Assembly (NCBI GenBank): GCA_002412495.1
Contig: DHVE01000143.1
Coordinates: 7,483-71,482, forward strand
Length of the DNA stretch: 64,000 nucleotides
DNA from: Betaproteobacteria bacterium UBA5216
GTDB lineage: Bacteria; Pseudomonadota; Gammaproteobacteria; Burkholderiales; SG8-41
Direction of reading: 5' to 3'
Position numbers and translations under genes: made by a program. This document shows, piece after piece, positions 1-7,552 of the stretch (the stretch's first letter is position 1; the number at the start of each line of letters is the position of its first letter). Under the pieces are notes generated by a model. That model saw only the letters and a program-made list of their open reading frames with translations, ran no database searches and had not been told where the DNA came from.

Positions 1-2441
1 TGGCGCCGGCCGTGCCAGAGGTTGCGGCGGTTGCGGCAGAGGCTCTGGAAGTGCCGGCTGCGCCAGCGAAGCCAGTGGCGGAAGTCCCCGCGGCGCCCGC
101 CGTGGCGGAAGCGCCGAAAGTAGCGAAAGCGCCGGAAGCAACCGGTGCGTCCGCAGCCGTGGAAAAAGCCGCAGCGCCAGCATCACCGCAGACGCAGCCT
201 GCCACACCGGGGCCGCGTGCTTCGGTTATTGATGCCCAGCAGATGGCGATACGCGAGGCCGAGGCCCGGCAGTCCGCCACACTGGCTTTCCTTCAGGCCG
301 AAGAGGCGCGTAAAAAACAGGAATTGGAGCTCGCCCGCCGTAAACGGGCGGAGGCCGCCGCGGCGCTGGCTGCGAAGCCCCCCGAAAGCAAGGCGGTCAA
401 AGGCGCTGACGGTGCCGTGGCCAAGCCTAAAACAACCAAAGCGGTTGAAGGCACGTTGCACAAGCCCGCAGCCGTGCCGGGAGCCGATAAGAAATCCACC
501 AAAAAAGCCGCCGCGCCCAAGCCGGGTGTGTGGCGTGATGAAACGGCAGCCAAACGCCGCACCATTAAAACGCGCGGCGATACCACCGGCGGTTTGGGTT
601 GGCGCGAACGCAAGGGCAAGCATGCGTCGCACCGGGACGACGCCGAGACGCAGAGCAATTTTTCCGCGCCAACCGAACCGTTGGTGCGCGATGTGGTGGT
701 GCCCGAGACCATTACCGTGGCGGATCTGGCGCACAAAATGTCGGTGAAGGCGGCCGAGGTGATCAAGGCGTTGATGAAACTCGGCAGCATGGTCACGATC
801 AATCAAGTGCTGGATCAGGATACCGCGATGATTCTGGTCGAGGAAATGGGGCACAAGGCGGTGCGTGCCAAACTCGATGATCCGGATGCTTTCCTGACCG
901 AAGAACAGCCGTCGCACGCCGAAGTGGTGGTTGAGCATCGCGCGCCGGTGGTGACCGTGATGGGGCACGTTGATCACGGCAAGACCTCATTGCTGGATGC
1001 GATTCGCCGCACCAAGGTGGCGGTGGGCGAGGCCGGCGGCATTACGCAGCATATCGGCGCGTATCACGTTGAAACTGCCAAGGGTATGGTGACCTTCCTC
1101 GACACGCCGGGCCATGAAGCGTTTACCGCCATGCGCGCGCGCGGCTCGAAAGTCACGGACATCGTCATTCTGGTGGTGGCAGCCGACGACGGTGTGATGC
1201 CGCAAACACAGGAAGCGATTGCGCATGCCAAGGCCGCCAAGGTGCCGATGGTGGTGGCGCTGAACAAAATCGACAAGTCCGAGGCGAATCCCGAGCGTGT
1301 GATGCAGGATTTGTCTACGCACGAAGTGGTGCCCGAACAGTGGGGCGGCGATACGCAGTTTATTCCCGTGTCGGCTCGTACCGGCGAGGGACTTGATGCG
1401 TTGATCGACGCGGTGCTGTTGCAGGCCGAGGTGCTGGATTTGAAAGCACCAAAAGATGCGCCGGCGAAAGGCGTGGTGATTGAATCCCGTCTTGACAAGG
1501 GCCGCGGCCCGGTTGCCACTGTGCTGGTGCAGTCGGGCACGCTGAAGCGCGGCGATATCCTGCTGGCGGGTTCGGTGTTTGGCCGGGTGCGTGCGTTGGT
1601 GGACGAGGCGGGCAAGAACGTGGAATCCGCCGGGCCGTCGATCCCGGTGGAAGTGCTGGGCTTGCAGGATGTGCCCGCGGCGGGCGCCGACGTGCTGGTG
1701 CTCGGCGACGAGCGCAAGGCGCGCGAGATCGCGCTGTTCCGTCAAGGCAAGTTCCGCGACGTCAAACTGGCCAAGCAGCAGTCCGCCAAGCTCGAAAACA
1801 TCTTCGATCAGATGGGTGAAGATCAGAAGAAGATGTTGCAACTTATTATCAAGGCCGATGTGCAGGGTTCGTATGAAGGCTTGTCACATGCCCTGGCAAA
1901 ACTGTCGACTGATGAGGTCAAGGTCAATATCGTACACGCGGCGATTGGCGGCATTACGGAGTCGGACATCAATCTCGCGCTGGCGTCCAAGGCCGTGGTG
2001 ATCGGTTTTAACGTGCGCGCGGATTCCGCCGCCCGCAAGCTGGCCGAGAGCAGCGGCATTGATATCCGCTACTACAACATCATTTACGAAGCCGTCGATG
2101 AAATCAAGGCGGCGATGACCGGCATGTTGTCGCCGGAGCGCAAGGAAAGCGTGCTGGGCACCATCGAAGTGCGCGAGATTTTCAAGATTTCGAAAGTAGG
2201 CACGGTCGCGGGTTGTTTTGTCACCGACGGCATCGCGCGCCGCAACGCGAAGGTGCGCGTATTGCGCGACAACGTGGTCATCCACGAAGGCGAATTCGAT
2301 TCATTGAAGCGCTTCAAGGACGATGTTCGCGAAGTCAAGGCCGGTTTTGAATGCGGCTTGTCCATGAAGGGTTATAACGATTTGAAGGTCGGCGATTTAC
2401 TCGAGGTGTTTGAAGTCGTCGAAGTGGCAAGGACGTTGTAG
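1..2441 (+). CDS. infB: Translation initiation factor IF-2 (5' end outside window)
   Basis: This GTPase delivers initiator fMet-tRNA to the 30S subunit and promotes subunit joining. The frame is open from the first bases, and the N-terminal IF2 subdomain expected at the true start is missing, so the gene begins before the window; the GTG at 12 is only an in-frame codon. An Ala/Pro/Lys/Glu-rich linker is followed by a second IF2_N-type domain (about residues 236-287 counted from base 12). The G domain shows GHVDHGKT (about 318), DTPGHE (about 364) and NKID (about 418), followed by the beta-barrel and C-terminal tRNA-binding domains. It heads an infB-rbfA-truB-rpsO run, as in most proteobacteria. 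Confidence 0.97.
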   Translation, partial: APAVPEVAAVAAEALEVPAAPAKPVAEVPAAPAVAEAPKVAKAPEATGASAAVEKAAAPASPQTQPATPGPRASVIDAQQMAIREAEARQSATLAFLQAEEARKKQELELARRKRAEAAAALAAKPPESKAVKGADGAVAKPKTTKAVEGTLHKPAAVPGADKKSTKKAAAPKPGVWRDETAAKRRTIKTRGDTTGGLGWRERKGKHASHRDDAETQSNFSAPTEPLVRDVVVPETITVADLAHKMSVKAAEVIKALMKLGSMVTINQVLDQDTAMILVEEMGHKAVRAKLDDPDAFLTEEQPSHAEVVVEHRAPVVTVMGHVDHGKTSLLDAIRRTKVAVGEAGGITQHIGAYHVETAKGMVTFLDTPGHEAFTAMRARGSKVTDIVILVVAADDGVMPQTQEAIAHAKAAKVPMVVALNKIDKSEANPERVMQDLSTHEVVPEQWGGDTQFIPVSARTGEGLDALIDAVLLQAEVLDLKAPKDAPAKGVVIESRLDKGRGPVATVLVQSGTLKRGDILLAGSVFGRVRALVDEAGKNVESAGPSIPVEVLGLQDVPAAGADVLVLGDERKAREIALFRQGKFRDVKLAKQQSAKLENIFDQMGEDQKKMLQLIIKADVQGSYEGLSHALAKLSTDEVKVNIVHAAIGGITESDINLALASKAVVIGFNVRADSAARKLAESSGIDIRYYNIIYEAVDEIKAAMTGMLSPERKESVLGTIEVREIFKISKVGTVAGCFVTDGIARRNAKVRVLRDNVVIHEGEFDSLKRFKDDVREVKAGFECGLSMKGYNDLKVGDLLEVFEVVEVARTL

Positions 2442-2516
2442 GATTGAGTCGTCAGGATTGAGGATCGAGCAACCCCATCTGCAGTTCTGCTCGTTCAATC
2501 CTGAAATCCTCGATCC
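2441..2516. repeat. Long imperfect inverted repeat between infB and rbfA
   Basis: The spacer between the infB stop and rbfA folds on itself. TCAGGATTGA (2452-2461) pairs with TCAATCCTGA (2495-2504), CGAGCA (2466-2471) pairs with TGCTCG (2488-2493), and outer arms near 2441-2448 and 2508-2516 can extend the stem. No T-run follows, so it is not a standard intrinsic terminator. It could be an mRNA processing or stabilising structure, or a REP-like element; the sequence does not decide. Confidence 0.55.
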
Positions 2517-2530
2517 GCATTCCTGCATTC

Positions 2531-2935
2531 ATGCCTAAAGATTATCCCCGCAGCCGGCGCATCGCCGAGCAGATTCAGCGCGAGTTGTCGGACATCATCC
2601 GGCTTGAACTCAAGGATCCGCGCGTCGGCATGATCACGATCACCGATGTCGAGGTCACGTCCGATCATGAACACGCGAAGATTTTTTTCACGCGCCTCGG
2701 TGATTTTGCCAAGAGCGGCAAGGCAGGTGATTCTGGTGGTGATGACGGTAATGCACCGGTGTTGCGCGCGCTGGAGCACGCGGCCGGTTTCCTGCGCAGC
2801 GAACTCGCGCATCGCATGCGATTGCGCATCGTGCCGCAACTGCATTTTGAATATGACGAATCCGTCGAGCGCGGCGTGCGCCTGTCTCACCTGATCGACG
2901 AGGCCGTCGGAAACAAACCAGACGGCACGCGGTGA
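2531..2935 (+). CDS. rbfA: 30S ribosome-binding factor A
   Basis: RbfA is a small KH-fold protein that binds the 30S subunit and assists late 16S rRNA 5'-end maturation. At 134 residues it is in the family range. It opens with the typical R-R-I-A-E-Q-I-Q-R-E-L region and a conserved KDPRVG segment, followed by the ITDVEVTSDHEHAKIF strand. A short Gly/Asp-rich insertion lies near residue 70. Its TGA overlaps the GTG start of truB by three bases (GTGA), suggesting translational coupling inside the infB operon. Confidence 0.95.
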   Translation: MPKDYPRSRRIAEQIQRELSDIIRLELKDPRVGMITITDVEVTSDHEHAKIFFTRLGDFAKSGKAGDSGGDDGNAPVLRALEHAAGFLRSELAHRMRLRIVPQLHFEYDESVERGVRLSHLIDEAVGNKPDGTR

Positions 2936-3903
2936 GCGCGCCAGTGAGCATGCCGAGCACGCGCCGCCGCGTGGATGGCGTCATTCTGCTGGATAAGCCG
3001 CTGGGCATCAGTTCCCAGCAAGCTGTGAGCCGCGTGCGGCATGCGTTCCATGCCGCGAAAGCGGGTCATACCGGCACGCTGGATCCCGCAGCAGGCGGAC
3101 TTCTGCCGATTTGTCTGGGTGAAGCCACCAAGTTCAGTCATCTGCTTCTGGATGCGGACAAAACCTACCTCGCTACCCTGAAACTCGGCATTGTTACCAG
3201 CACGGGCGATGCCGAGGGCGACATCCTTGAACGCAAACCGCCCGTGACGGATCGCGAAACGATTTTGCTTGCACTGGAAAAATTTCGCGGCGCCCTCACG
3301 CAGACGCCGCCAATGCACAGTGCGCTTAAACACCATGGCGTGCCGCTGTATGAGTACGCGCGCAAGGGTATTGAGATTGAACGACAACCCCGGTGCATTC
3401 AAATACACGATATTCAACTAATTGATTTAAATGATATTTTTTTGAAAATTCGAGTGCATTGCAGCAAGGGAACGTATATACGCGTGCTGGCGGCTGACAT
3501 TGGCGCGGCGCTGGGTTGCGGCGCGAGTTTGTGCGGATTGACGCGCACGCAAACGGGGGGGCTGACTTTGTCGCATCCGGCTGCCTGTACACTGGAGGTG
3601 CTACGGACCATGACAGATGTGGAGCGCCTGGCGCGGTTGTTGCCGGTCGATACGTTGCTGGCCATATTGCCGGCCATAGATGTGGATGCCGAGCAGGCGG
3701 AGCGCCTGCTATTGGGACAGAAGCTTGGACTTAAAGCGGTTCGGACCGTCGGTTTTGCACGTATTTACGGCCCAAACCTGCGTTTTCTGGGGTTGGTCGA
3801 AGTGGGCGAAGGGGGGCGCACAGTGCCGTATCGCATGCTGGCGCAAAACCACGAGACAAGTGGCGTAATGGGCGATGAAATACTTGAAAAAACACCTGGT
3901 TAG
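2932..3903 (+). CDS. truB: tRNA pseudouridine(55) synthase TruB
   Basis: TruB makes pseudouridine 55 in the T-loop of elongator tRNAs. The GTG start overlaps the rbfA stop. The protein (323 residues) has the family motifs DGVILLDKPLG near the N-terminus, GHTGTLDPAAGGLLP around residues 44-58 with the catalytic Asp in TLDP, and KGTYIRVLAADIG around 180. The C-terminal part is a shorter PUA-like extension. It lies in the infB-rbfA-truB-rpsO order. No anomaly was seen apart from an AT-rich patch near 3415-3455 in the middle of the gene. Confidence 0.96.
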   Translation: MSAPVSMPSTRRRVDGVILLDKPLGISSQQAVSRVRHAFHAAKAGHTGTLDPAAGGLLPICLGEATKFSHLLLDADKTYLATLKLGIVTSTGDAEGDILERKPPVTDRETILLALEKFRGALTQTPPMHSALKHHGVPLYEYARKGIEIERQPRCIQIHDIQLIDLNDIFLKIRVHCSKGTYIRVLAADIGAALGCGASLCGLTRTQTGGLTLSHPAACTLEVLRTMTDVERLARLLPVDTLLAILPAIDVDAEQAERLLLGQKLGLKAVRTVGFARIYGPNLRFLGLVEVGEGGRTVPYRMLAQNHETSGVMGDEILEKTPG

Positions 3904-3913
3904 CGAGTAAAAT
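3884..3913 (+). promoter_or_regulatory. Candidate sigma70 promoter for rpsO
   Basis: TTGAAA (3884-3889), an 18-base spacer and TAAAAT (3908-3913) lie across the truB stop codon, 26 bases before the rpsO ATG. An rpsO promoter in this position is common in proteobacteria. Found by eye only. Confidence 0.45.
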
Positions 3914-3939
3914 GCCGGGTTTTCGAGCGGAGAAATGAT

Positions 3940-4209
3940 ATGGCGGTTTCCACCCCACAAAAGGCCCAAGTCGTGGCCGATTACCAACGCAAGGCCGGCG
4001 ACACCGGGTCGCCTGAAGTGCAGATCGCGCTGTTGACAGCGCGCATCGTTGATTTGACCGAACATTTCAAGGCGCATGTGAAAGATCATCATTCACGCCG
4101 CGGTTTGCTGCGCATGGTGAGCAAGCGCCGCAAGCTGCTGGACTATTTGAAGACCAATAACGTGGATCAATACCGGAAGGTGATTGATCGTCTCGGACTG
4201 CGCAAGTAA
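3940..4209 (+). CDS. rpsO: 30S ribosomal protein S15
   Basis: S15 is a primary-binding small-subunit protein that contacts helices 20-22 of 16S rRNA and forms bridge B4. At 89 residues it has the standard length, with the family signature HFKAHVKDHHSRRGLL (about residues 38-53) and the ending DYLKTNNVDQYRKVIDRLGLRK. A GGAG-type ribosome-binding site (GCGGAGAAATGAT) precedes the ATG. It sits between truB and pnp, where rpsO and pnp are often co-transcribed; here two hairpins separate them. Confidence 0.97.
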   Translation: MAVSTPQKAQVVADYQRKAGDTGSPEVQIALLTARIVDLTEHFKAHVKDHHSRRGLLRMVSKRRKLLDYLKTNNVDQYRKVIDRLGLRK

Positions 4210-4270
4210 CAGCGTACGTCGGCAACACGCGAAATAACCCGCCATGCCGGGAATCCATGCACGCGAGTTC

Positions 4271-4300
4271 AGGGGCGCTTACGCTCGGCGCCCCTTGTCT
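4271..4300 (+). terminator. GC-rich hairpin downstream of rpsO
   Basis: AGGGGCGC (4271-4278) pairs with GCGCCCCT (4288-4295) around a nine-base loop. The following TGTCTTG is only weakly T-rich, so this may be an attenuator or an mRNA-stabilising 3' structure as well as a terminator for rpsO. Confidence 0.5.
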
Positions 4301-4335
4301 TGGGTGAAGGTTCAGGCTCGGGCGCAGTAAAACCG

Positions 4336-4364
4336 AAGACCGCTGTGTAGCGGTCTTTTTGTTT
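4336..4364 (+). terminator. Intrinsic terminator between rpsO and pnp
   Basis: AAGACCGCT (4336-4344) and AGCGGTCTT (4349-4357) form a nine-base-pair stem with a GTGT loop, followed directly by TTTGTTTG. This is a canonical Rho-independent terminator, placed 52 bases before the pnp start codon. Confidence 0.85.
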
Positions 4365-4415
4365 GTAGGTCGAACGCAAGATTATCGAAAAATTGAGAAA
4401 GCAGGGGATAACGAA

Positions 4416-6521
4416 TTGAGTCACGTTAAAAAGTCGATCATGTGGGGGCGTCATCAGTTGACGCTGGAGACCGGTGAAATCGCGCGCCAGTCGGGCGGCG
4501 CGGTCATGGTCACGATGGAAGAAACCGTGGTACTGGTTACCGTGGTGGCAAAGCGCAAGGCAAAAGAGGGGCAGGATTTCTTCCCGCTCACCGTGGATTA
4601 TCAGGAAAAAACCTATGCCGCCGGAAAAATCCCCGGTGGGTTTTTCCGCCGCGAAGGCCGTCCGTCGGAAAAGGAAATTCTGACGTGCCGTCTGATCGAC
4701 CGTCCGTTGCGCCCGCTGTTTCCCGATGGGTTTTATAATGAAGTGCAGGTCATTGCCACGGTAATGTCGTCGAATAGCGAAATCGATTCCGACATTCCCG
4801 CGATGATCGGCGCATCGGCCGCGATGGCAATTTCCGGCGTGCCGTTTCAGGGACCGATCGGGGCCGCACGCGTGGGCTTCATGAATGGCGGGTACGTGTT
4901 GAACCCGACGCAGACCGAGCTCAAGACCTCGCAACTGGATTTGGTGGTCGCCGGCACGCAGCAAGCTGTACTGATGGTTGAATCCGAAGCGCAGGTGCTG
5001 TCTGAGGACATCATGCTTGGCGCGGTGGTTTACGGCCACGAGCAAATGCAGGTTGTCATCAATGCCATCCACGAGTTGGTTGAAGAGGCAGGCAAGCCAT
5101 TGTGGGACTGGGCGCCCGCGCCGAAAGACGAAGCACTGGCTGCGCGCATTGCGGCTATCGCCGACAAGGACCTGAACGCGGCTTTCCAGATCAAGGAAAA
5201 GCAGGCACGTACGGCGGCCATCGATGATATCTGGAAACGCGTGCATGGCGAAGTGGGTGTGGGCACGGAAGGCGGCCCTGATGGCAATGCGGTGAACGAA
5301 ATTTGCTTTGCGCTCGAATCCAAGATAGTGCGCGGTCAAATTCTTAACGGTGAGCCGCGTATCGATGGCCGTGATACGCGCACCGTACGCCCGATCACCA
5401 TTCGCAATGGCGTGCTGCCGCGTACGCACGGATCTTCGCTGTTCACGCGCGGAGAGACGCAGGCGCTGGTGGTGGCTACCTTGGGTACCGCGCGCGACGA
5501 GCAACGCATTGATGCATTGATGGGTGAAATTAAAGACCGCTTTATGCTTCACTACAACATGCCGCCCTATGCCACCGGTGAAACCGGTCGCGTGGGCACG
5601 CCCAAGCGTCGTGAAATCGGTCATGGCCGCCTTGCCAAGCGCGCGTTGCTGGCGGTATTGCCGAAGCCGGATGAGTTTGCGTATTCGATTCGCCTGGTGT
5701 CGGAGATTACCGAGTCCAACGGTTCCAGCTCGATGGCATCGGTGTGCGGCGGCTGTCTAGCGCTGATGGATGCCGGCGTGCCGTTGAAGGATCATGTCGC
5801 GGGCATCGCGATGGGCCTGATCAAGGAAGGCAATCGATTCGCCGTGTTGTCGGATATTCTTGGCGATGAAGATCATCTCGGCGACATGGATTTCAAGGTG
5901 GCCGGTACCGCGAACGGTATTACCGCGCTGCAAATGGACATCAAGATCACCGGCATTACCAAGGAGATCATGCATGCCGCGCTGGTGCAGGCACGCGAAG
6001 GCCGTTTGCATATTCTGGATAAAATGCGAGGCGCGATGGATACGCCGCGTACCGCGCTTTCCGCTTGGGCGCCGCGCATGATTACCTTCAAGATCAAGCC
6101 GGACAAGATTCGCGACGTGATCGGCAAGGGCGGCGCGGTGATTCGCGCGCTGACCGAAGAAACCGGCACCACTATCGATATTCAGGACGATGGCTCGGTG
6201 ACGATTGCGTGCGTTTCGGCCGAAGGCGGCGAAGCCGCGCGCAAGCGCATCGAGGAAATCACCGCGGATGTGGAAGTCGGCAAGATTTACGACGGCACCG
6301 TGCTGAAGTTGCTGGATTTCGGCGCGATTGTCAGCGTGCTGCCGGGCCGTGACGGCTTGCTGCACATCTCGCAGATCGCCAACGAGCGCGTAAATGCCGT
6401 GGCGGATCACCTGAAGGAAGGTCAGGCGGTGCGCGTCAAAGTACTGGAGGCCGACGAAAAAGGCCGGCTGCGTTTGTCGATGAAAGCGGCCGCAGCGGAA
6501 GCGGCCACGCAAAGCGCGTAA
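4416..6521 (+). CDS. pnp: Polyribonucleotide nucleotidyltransferase (PNPase)
   Basis: PNPase is the phosphorolytic 3'-to-5' exoribonuclease of the RNA degradosome. A TTG start at 4416 is preferred over the upstream ATG at 4359: an AGGGG ribosome-binding site lies at 4403-4407, and translation from TTG gives MSHVKKSIMWG..TLETGEIARQ, matching family N-termini. The region between 4359 and 4416 begins inside the terminator. The protein (about 701 residues) has two RNase PH domains, the helical linker, a KH domain with KIRDVIGKGGAVI (about residue 565) and a C-terminal S1 domain with GKIYDGTVLKLLDFGAIV. A terminator follows. Confidence 0.96.
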   Translation: MSHVKKSIMWGRHQLTLETGEIARQSGGAVMVTMEETVVLVTVVAKRKAKEGQDFFPLTVDYQEKTYAAGKIPGGFFRREGRPSEKEILTCRLIDRPLRPLFPDGFYNEVQVIATVMSSNSEIDSDIPAMIGASAAMAISGVPFQGPIGAARVGFMNGGYVLNPTQTELKTSQLDLVVAGTQQAVLMVESEAQVLSEDIMLGAVVYGHEQMQVVINAIHELVEEAGKPLWDWAPAPKDEALAARIAAIADKDLNAAFQIKEKQARTAAIDDIWKRVHGEVGVGTEGGPDGNAVNEICFALESKIVRGQILNGEPRIDGRDTRTVRPITIRNGVLPRTHGSSLFTRGETQALVVATLGTARDEQRIDALMGEIKDRFMLHYNMPPYATGETGRVGTPKRREIGHGRLAKRALLAVLPKPDEFAYSIRLVSEITESNGSSSMASVCGGCLALMDAGVPLKDHVAGIAMGLIKEGNRFAVLSDILGDEDHLGDMDFKVAGTANGITALQMDIKITGITKEIMHAALVQAREGRLHILDKMRGAMDTPRTALSAWAPRMITFKIKPDKIRDVIGKGGAVIRALTEETGTTIDIQDDGSVTIACVSAEGGEAARKRIEEITADVEVGKIYDGTVLKLLDFGAIVSVLPGRDGLLHISQIANERVNAVADHLKEGQAVRVKVLEADEKGRLRLSMKAAAAEAATQSA

Positions 6522-6540
6522 CGGTAATCTTTCGTGCAAT

Positions 6541-6570
6541 AAAAAAGGCGACCTCGGTCGCCTTTTTTAT
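6541..6570. terminator. Bidirectional terminator between pnp and dksA
   Basis: An A-run, GGCGAC, a CTCG tetraloop, GTCGCC and then TTTTTT (6547-6568) form a symmetric hairpin with A/T tails on both sides. It can end pnp transcripts rightward and dksA transcripts leftward. Confidence 0.9.
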
Positions 6571-6669
6571 TGCCATCCGTTTTTCGTGGCGCTATGTAGC
6601 AACTTGCTTTGTGCGCCTACATAACTATTTATTCTAGGAAAAGTTAGTCTTCACCAAAAACGCAAGGGA

Positions 6670-7101
6670 CTACTTTGCAACCTGTTTTTCGCGTAATTCA
6701 TCCAGCGTCTTGCAGTCTATGCACAGCGTGGCGGTCGGACGCGCTTCCAGCCGCTTCAGTCCGATTTCGACCCCGCATTTGTCGCAGTAACCGTAGTCGC
6801 CGCTGTCGATCAATGCAATAGTCTCGTCGATCTTTTTGATCAGCTTGCGTTCCCGGTCACGGTTGCGCAGTTCCAGCGACATATCGGATTCTTGCGTCGC
6901 GCGGTCATTGGGATCGGCAAAAATAGTTGCTTCGTCCTGCATCGTGTGCACGGTGCGGTCGATATCCTGACTCAACTCGCGCTTCTGGTCGTCCAGAATC
7001 TTGCGAAAATGCGCGAGTTGCCGGGGATTCATGTATTCCTCTTTCCCCTTGGGCTTGTATGCGGTTGATGCACTGTTAGTATCGGTCGCCATGGAAGCCA
7101 T
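6670..7101 (-). CDS. dksA: RNA polymerase-binding transcription factor DksA
   Basis: DksA binds in the secondary channel of RNA polymerase and acts with ppGpp in the stringent response. The 143-residue protein has the coiled-coil region with the DPNDRATQESDMSLELRNRDRERKLI segment around its acidic tip, and a C-terminal four-cysteine zinc finger (CDKC..CIDC) containing GLKRLEARPTAT. In-frame ATGs at the first and fourth codons are both possible starts. It converges with pnp on the shared terminator. Confidence 0.95.
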   Translation of the reverse strand: MASMATDTNSASTAYKPKGKEEYMNPRQLAHFRKILDDQKRELSQDIDRTVHTMQDEATIFADPNDRATQESDMSLELRNRDRERKLIKKIDETIALIDSGDYGYCDKCGVEIGLKRLEARPTATLCIDCKTLDELREKQVAK

Positions 7102-7199
7102 TCATACGCTCTAAAAAACGGTTTAATATCAGAAATAGATGGGGGCTGCAAGCGGGCTTTCAAGCCAACTTCCCCTCCCGTGCCGGCCCGCATTTTACA

Positions 7200-7228
7200 T
7201 TGACCGGGGATGTCGCGGAGCGTATATT
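7200..7228 (+). promoter_or_regulatory. Sigma70 promoter for the tRNA-Arg/tRNA-His pair
   Basis: TTGACC (7200-7205) and TATATT (7223-7228) are separated by exactly 17 bases, followed by a GC-rich start region (ACGCCCC) as expected for a stable-RNA promoter. It lies 34 bases before tRNA-Arg. Confidence 0.7.
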
Positions 7229-7262
7229 ACGCCCCTTTCCGTGCCCGGCGTCGCTGGTAACA

Positions 7263-7339
7263 GTGCCCGTAGCTCAACCGGATAGAGCACCGGCCTTCTA
7301 AGCCGGGGGTTGTGGGTTCGAGTCCCGCCGGGCGCGCCA
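7263..7339 (+). tRNA. tRNA-Arg (anticodon TCT)
   Basis: A 77-nt cloverleaf with acceptor stem GTGCCCG/CGGGCGC, D-arm AGCTCAACCGGATAGAGC, anticodon stem CCGGC/GCCGG with loop CTTCTAA, T-arm GTGGGTTCGAGTCCCGC and an encoded CCA end. The anticodon TCT reads AGA codons. Confidence 0.95.
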
Positions 7340-7475
7340 TAACTAACAGTGCGTAGATGTCGCACACGTTACGGGCGTACCATGACGCACCCAGGCGGGC
7401 ATAGGGGATTAAGGGCGTTACGGCATCCATGGTCTGTCCAAAGATGCCAATTTGGTGCGTCGCAGAGGTTTCTAC

Positions 7476-7552
7476 GGTGGCTGTAGCTCAGTTGGTAGAG
7501 TCCTGGATTGTGATTCCAGTTGTCGTGGGTTCGAGTCCCATCAGCCACCCCA
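7476..7552 (+). tRNA. tRNA-His (anticodon GTG), integration target of the mini-element
   Basis: The cloverleaf includes the extra 5' G (-1) typical of tRNA-His: GGTGGCTG pairs with CAGCCACC before the encoded CCA. The anticodon loop carries GTG. The last 45 bases (7508-7552) are repeated exactly at 11216-11260, marking this gene as an integration site that the element leaves intact. Confidence 0.95.

Noticed and set aside
4269..5624. 451-codon open frame on the minus strand opposite pnp
   Set aside because: It lies antisense to a clear PNPase, has His/Arg-rich shadow composition and no family features.
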